The position numbers and the translations under genes are program-made. DNA of 17,578 nucleotides. Source: DAOTKC01 sp035449045. Its GTDB lineage: Bacteria > Bacillota > Clostridia > Christensenellales > CAG-917. How positions within the stretch are numbered: the first letter of the stretch is position 1; every line of letters starts with the position of its first letter. Of this stretch, positions 14,139 through 17,578 are shown piece by piece. The notes under the pieces are model-generated. The model saw only the letters and a list, made by a program, of their open reading frames with translations, made no database searches and was not told where the DNA came from. The stretch covers positions 1 to 17,578 of the forward strand of contig DAOTKC010000032.1 of the NCBI GenBank assembly GCA_035449045.1, read 5' to 3'.

Positions 14139-14183
14139 AACGAAAAAATTTGGACTGAAGATTTTACTTAGGAGGAATGTAAT

Positions 14184-15926
14184 ATGGACATGGCTATGAT
14201 AGTCGATACCCTGTGGGTGGTTTTCGCCGGCGCGCTCGTCTTCTTTATGAATTTGGGCTTCGCCTCGGTCGAATCGGGATTGGCGAGGTCCAAGAACACC
14301 GTCAATATCCTGTCAAAGAACTTTATCGTCTTTGCCGTCTCATCTCTAGGATTTATGCTGCTCGGCTGGGGTTTGATGTTCGGCGGCGACAATCCGTTCA
14401 TCGGAACTCAACATCTCTTCATTATGGGAAGCGACAACTCTTTTTATGATAATACCCTTACCGCTTCAGTGCCGTTTTGGGGAAAGTTCTTTTTCCAGCT
14501 GGTGTTCTGCGGCACCGCCGCCACTATAGTTTCGGGAGCGGTTGCCGAGCGCGTCAAGTATCTGTCCTTTATACTGTTTTCTTTCATCCTGACTCTTGTG
14601 ATTTATCCAATTATCGGCCATTGGATTTGGGGCGGCGGCTGGCTTGCCAAGTTGGGATTTATGGACTTCGCGGGCGATACCGTAGTCCACTCGGTTGGCG
14701 GCTGGGCGGCGCTTGCGGGAGCCATCATACTCGGTCCGCGTCACGGAAAATACGATAAAAACGGAAAGCCCAAGGCAATCCCCGGCCACAATATGTCTTT
14801 GGCGGTTATCGGACTATTCGTGCTGTGGCTGGGCTGGTTCGGCTTCAACCCCGGCTCCACGATGAGCTTCCAAAATCCCGCCGACGTCGTCCATATTTTA
14901 GTTACCACAAACACTTCGGCTATTGCCGCCGTCATCACTTCAACCGTGGTATCGTGGATTTTCATCGGCAAGCCCGATCTCGGAATGACTATCAACGGAT
15001 GCCTGGCCGGCCTTGTGGCGATAACGGCCGGTTGCGCATACGTCAGCGTGGCAAGCTCAATGCTTATCGGCGCAATCGCAGGTGTTATTGTCGTGTTCGC
15101 CGTGCTGTTCTTTGACAAAATTAAGGTTGACGATCCCGTGGGCGCGACCTCGGTGCATTTGGTCTGCGGAATTTTCGGAACGCTCTGCGTCGGACTCTTC
15201 GCCAAGGAAGGCGTAACCAGCCTTTCCACCGCCAACGGCCTGTTTTTCGGCGGCGGATTCAGGTTGCTCGGCGTCGAAACGCTGGGTGTTGTCGTCGTCG
15301 GCGCCTTCGTATTCGCAACGTCTGCGCTCGTCTGGCTGGCGCTCAAAAAGACGGTCGGCATCCGTGTCAGCCTTAGTGAAGAACTCAGAGGACTCGACAT
15401 CGGCGAGCACGGAAATGAAGCGTATCCCGATTTCGCCTTGGTTGCCCCCATCATCGCCGCGACCGCGCCCAACGGCGACGCGGTTTTAGTAGCAGCACCT
15501 TCCGAGCAAGCTCCGGCCGAAGCGGTGCCGGTAGAAGCCGCCATACCCATGGTAACTCGCGTGCGGAAGGGCGCCAAGATGACAAAAATTACCGTCATCA
15601 CGAATCAGGACAAATTTACCGAGCTTCAAACGGCGCTTGATAAAATCGGCATAACGGGCTTGACGGTGACTAACGTGCTGGGTTACGGCATACAAAAGGG
15701 ATACACCGAATTTTATCGCGGCGTGCCGGTAAAAACGCGGCTGCTGCCCAAAGTTCAGGTTGATATCGTCGTGTGCAAGATACCCACCGAAACGGTAGTG
15801 GAAGCCATCAAAAAAGCGCTCTACACCGGCAACATGGGCGACGGCAAAATCTTCATCTACGACGTCGAAAACGTCATCCGAATCCGCACCGGCGACGTCG
15901 GCTACGACGCCCTGCAAGATGAATAA
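14184..15926 (+). CDS. amt: Ammonium transporter fused to a C-terminal PII (GlnK) domain
   Basis: 580 residues. Residues 1 to about 405 form the Amt channel of 11 predicted membrane helices. FFQLVFCGTAATIVSGAVAER, D161, twin pore histidines H169 (TVVHSVGG) and H325 (SVHLVCG), and FGFNPGS are conserved, so conduction should be intact. After an Ala/Pro-rich linker (about 408-465), residues 466-580 are a full PII domain: MTKITVIT start, GYTEFYRG T-loop, LLPKVQVDIVV, TGNMGDGKIFI and IRIRTGDVG. PII senses ATP/ADP and 2-oxoglutarate and plugs Amt pores; here it is tethered. The T-loop position equal to E. coli Tyr51 is Val, so uridylylation there is impossible. GGAGGA lies 8 bases before the ATG. 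Expression is probably attenuated by the leader. Confidence 0.95.
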   Translation: MDMAMIVDTLWVVFAGALVFFMNLGFASVESGLARSKNTVNILSKNFIVFAVSSLGFMLLGWGLMFGGDNPFIGTQHLFIMGSDNSFYDNTLTASVPFWGKFFFQLVFCGTAATIVSGAVAERVKYLSFILFSFILTLVIYPIIGHWIWGGGWLAKLGFMDFAGDTVVHSVGGWAALAGAIILGPRHGKYDKNGKPKAIPGHNMSLAVIGLFVLWLGWFGFNPGSTMSFQNPADVVHILVTTNTSAIAAVITSTVVSWIFIGKPDLGMTINGCLAGLVAITAGCAYVSVASSMLIGAIAGVIVVFAVLFFDKIKVDDPVGATSVHLVCGIFGTLCVGLFAKEGVTSLSTANGLFFGGGFRLLGVETLGVVVVGAFVFATSALVWLALKKTVGIRVSLSEELRGLDIGEHGNEAYPDFALVAPIIAATAPNGDAVLVAAPSEQAPAEAVPVEAAIPMVTRVRKGAKMTKITVITNQDKFTELQTALDKIGITGLTVTNVLGYGIQKGYTEFYRGVPVKTRLLPKVQVDIVVCKIPTETVVEAIKKALYTGNMGDGKIFIYDVENVIRIRTGDVGYDALQDE

Positions 15927-15980
15927 GGCCTTAAGTAATATTCATAAAACAACATAATAAACGGATACTCCGTTACAAAA

Positions 15981-16010
15981 AATCGGTCTAAACTTTTAGA
16001 CCGATTTTTT
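15981..16010 (+). terminator. Intrinsic terminator after amt
   Basis: AATCGGTCTA (15981-15990) with TAGACCGATT (15997-16006), then T to 16010. An A-run precedes the stem, so it could also work on the minus strand for the gene entering from the right. Confidence 0.85.
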
Positions 16011-16180
16011 ATATCATATTAAAGATTAACTCATAATTTTGATAAATGCTTCTGCGCCATGGTTTTCAATATAGGAAGATATTTTCCCAAAAATCTTTCT
16101 GAGTAAAACTTACATTTGTAATATTTTTGTATGATGTCACAGATATGCATTAGTCCTATTTTTGCTTATTTGCGTATAAG

Positions 16181-16239
16181 ACAAACCAGAGTTTCGAGGT
16201 GGAACGATAGCATCACCTTGATGTCTGGTCTGTATTTTT
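16181..16239 (+). terminator. Two-part hairpin with T-rich tail, downstream end of the split XRE gene
   Basis: Outer stem ACAAACCAGA (16181-16190) with TCTGGTCTGT (16224-16233), one mismatch. Inner stem AGGTG (16197-16201) with CACCT (16214-16218). ATTTTTCGTTTT follows on the plus strand. It faces out of the amt side, so it may be a back-up terminator. The rest of 16011-16245 is AT-rich with no gene seen. Confidence 0.4.
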
Positions 16240-16245
16240 CGTTTT

Positions 16246-16845
16246 CTATTTTCTGTTAGAGAGTGCCTGAAATATCAACGATACTAGTAGCAAAATTGTT
16301 ATGAAAATTCCTACCACACTCATATAGCCAGTACCAAACATTAAAATTGGAATGATAGAAAATATCAATGCGATAACTGTACAGATAAAAACCGTATTTT
16401 GAAGTCGTGTAACATTTACCCTTTTTATAATTACAATAGTAGTCAGTATGGTAACAACAACTGTTAAAAGAGCAGTTAAAAGAGGGAAAAAATTTGCATA
16501 TCCAAATGGGGTTAAACTAAAATATGAAAATGTTTGCTTAATTCTTTCATCGGGGCCAGAAGCAAAAATCAAAACCGCTCCGCTTGGCAACATCTCTAAA
16601 ATAAGAGTAGCAGTCATTGCGATAAGTGAAATAATCCCTGATAAGTATCTTGATAATCTCATGGTTTTTCTCCCATCCTTTATAGCTGGTTTTCTATAAC
16701 TTAATATGACAATTGCTGTTATAGCAACGACAATTCCTAAGAATATAAATATTGAAAAGCCTCTTATACCTGTAGAAATGAGTGGATACACAATCAATCC
16801 TAATCCGGCGATTAACAGCAAGACGCCGATTGTTTTTTTGCTCAT
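16246..16845 (-). CDS. Membrane domain of a frameshifted XRE-type protein
   Basis: As an isolated frame, 199 residues from MSKKTIGVLLL. It has about six hydrophobic helices (around 6-24, 31-48, 68-86, 114-140, 150-168, 173-193) with short charged loops, so an integral membrane protein with no recognised catalytic motif. Read upstream of this Met in the same frame, the translation continues back as NGEKTIPENIEEKSDNAIIEALNYSKQ, which joins directly onto the helix-turn-helix gene if one base is added near 16914-16918. It is therefore most likely the C-terminal two thirds of one protein, not a separate gene. No ribosome binding site is evident at the Met. AT-rich codon use sets it apart from amt. 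Confidence 0.7.
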   Translation of the reverse strand: MSKKTIGVLLLIAGLGLIVYPLISTGIRGFSIFIFLGIVVAITAIVILSYRKPAIKDGRKTMRLSRYLSGIISLIAMTATLILEMLPSGAVLIFASGPDERIKQTFSYFSLTPFGYANFFPLLTALLTVVVTILTTIVIIKRVNVTRLQNTVFICTVIALIFSIIPILMFGTGYMSVVGIFITILLLVSLIFQALSNRK

Positions 16846-16859
16846 TTGCTTTGAATAAT

Positions 16860-17120
16860 TTAAAGCTTCAATGATAGCATTATCCGACTTTTCCTCAATA
16901 TTTTCAGGTATGGTTTTTCGCCGTTTACTATTTCAGTAATAGACACATTCAACACCTCCGCAAGTAACTTAAGGATAGAAACATCAGGAAATCCTTTTCC
17001 TGTTTCCCAACGCGATACAGCTTTATCTGTAACGCCTATTTTTTCAGCCAATTCTTTTTGTGTCAACCCGTTTTGCTTTCGCAGAGCAGATATAAACAAC
17101 CCAGTTTTATTCAAATCCAT
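16860..17120 (-). CDS. XRE-family helix-turn-helix regulator, N-terminal part, frameshifted
   Basis: From the ATG at 17120 (GGAGG at 17130-17134) the product is 86 residues. Residues about 6-62 are a Cro/C1 helix-turn-helix: FISALRKQNGLTQKELAEKIGVTDKAVSRWETGKGFPDVSILKLLAEVLNVSITEIVNGE. After NGEK the frame turns to PYLKILRKSRIMLSLKL and stops, unlike anything expected. The +1-shifted frame reads on into a linker and the membrane domain at 16246-16845. The break is at an A5 run (16914-16918 on the plus strand). It could be a sequencing or assembly error, a true mutation, or slippage. The intact form would be a membrane-tethered regulator. An inverted repeat CTATG-ttt-CATAG at 17174-17186 lies upstream and could be its operator. 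Confidence 0.8.
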   Translation of the reverse strand: MDLNKTGLFISALRKQNGLTQKELAEKIGVTDKAVSRWETGKGFPDVSILKLLAEVLNVSITEIVNGEKPYLKILRKSRIMLSLKL

Positions 17121-17303
17121 ATTTATTTCCCTCCTTTCACTTTCATTATCGGTGCAGTGCAATAATTATCAACCTATGTTTCATAGAATTGATGTGCTGG
17201 TGTGTCTATCACTCATGGAGTATCATTTAAAACTTTATTACGATTCACAGTAAAAGAACCAAATACTTATATAGCGCTGCAAAAATAGCTCATTTCCACA
17301 CCT

Positions 17304-17420
17304 ACATCCAACCTGACCACACAACCTCAAAAATTTCCGAAAAAACATCTAACCTGACCACTCGCCAACGCTGACATCTAACCCGACCACTCGCGGGGCT
17401 ATGACATCTAACCTGACCAC
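17304..17420. repeat. Four direct copies of a 17-bp repeat, ACATCYAACCYGACCAC
   Basis: Copies at 17304-17320, 17345-17361, 17374-17390 and 17404-17420. Two are identical and two carry one substitution each. Start-to-start distances are 41, 29 and 30 bp, close to four and three helical turns, as in arrays of protein-binding sites. Copies 2 and 3 are followed by TCG. Unit and spacers are too short and irregular for CRISPR. Multiple internal repeats at the ends of IS21-type elements look like this, but no transposase is in the window. Confidence 0.75.
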
Positions 17421-17578
17421 TTAACTATCAAATACTGCCTTTATGGACTTGTTTCCGCGAAGCGATATTTTCATGTTTTTCGTTCAATGGGTTTTGTGCC
17501 CACGTGTGCTACAACCCTTGATATATAAGGGTTTTCAGCGCACTCAATCATTTTTCTTTGTTATCAATACTACCGTCT
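17421..17578. other. Right-edge sequence, no gene seen
   Basis: No open frame of useful length on either strand. A hairpin AACCCTT (17513-17519) / AAGGGTT (17527-17533) is followed by TT. The content is unexplained and may belong to whatever element lies beyond the edge. Confidence 0.4.

Noticed and set aside
14741..15601. A 286-codon minus-strand open frame inside amt
   Set aside because: Ser/Thr/Pro-rich translation typical of the antisense of a GC-biased gene; the plus strand is an unmistakable Amt-PII.
17304..17420. Repeats considered as a CRISPR array
   Set aside because: The unit is only 17 bp, spacers are 12-24 bp and uneven, and no cas genes are present.

Overview
The window looks like chromosomal DNA from a spore-forming, low-to-mid GC Firmicute of the class Clostridia. 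Pointers are a germination protease (gpr) divergent from ribosomal protein S20 (rpsT), a DUF4364 protein, a TSCPD-domain protein, AGGAGG-type ribosome binding sites, sigma-A-like promoters and U-tailed terminators. I cannot name the species. Composition falls into three classes by eye: GC-richer, C-ending-codon genes (1-7400 and 14184-15926), a more AT-rich metal-cluster operon (7845-11873), and a still more AT-rich right end (16010-17578). The last two may be acquired DNA.

Layout. 1-2319 (minus strand): the 5' part of GTP-dependent PEP carboxykinase, preceded by a lipoprotein alpha/beta hydrolase with its own promoter. 2582-5080 (plus): a membrane-anchored M20 peptidase of the CPS1/PM20D1 type, then a DUF4364 gene and a TSCPD-domain gene under one promoter. 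5175-6886 (minus): glutamate racemase and germination protease. 7054-7790 (plus): rpsT, a hairpin-rich gap of about 230 bases that may hold a structured RNA, and tRNA-Val(CAC) with a strong terminator.

7845-11943 (minus) is the most interesting part. It is a tightly packed operon: DUF5320 small protein, DUF134/UPF0251 DNA-binding protein, IscU/NifU-type Fe-S scaffold, NifX/NifB-family metal-cofactor protein, two MinD-type ATPases each with an inserted 2x[4Fe-4S] ferredoxin domain, an MBL-fold hydrolase, and a 29-residue Cys-rich ORF that looks like the cut-off N-terminus of an Mrp/NBP35 ATPase. Its promoter (TTGACA-N16-TATAAT) carries two identical 12-bp palindromes, TGACATATGTCA, 33 bp apart. 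One covers the -35 box and the other the expected transcription start. The DUF134 protein is the natural candidate to bind them. The gene set resembles the orange-protein (ORP) systems of Desulfovibrio and suggests a self-regulated metal-cluster assembly module.

12023-13611 (minus): a membrane-anchored S33-type hydrolase coupled to a small lipoprotein. 13950-15926 (plus): an ammonium transporter fused to a PII (GlnK) domain, with a leader holding two terminators and another hairpin. 16246-17120 (minus): an XRE regulator with a membrane domain, split by an apparent one-base frameshift. 17304-17420: four copies of a 17-bp direct repeat, possibly the end of a mobile element running off the right edge.
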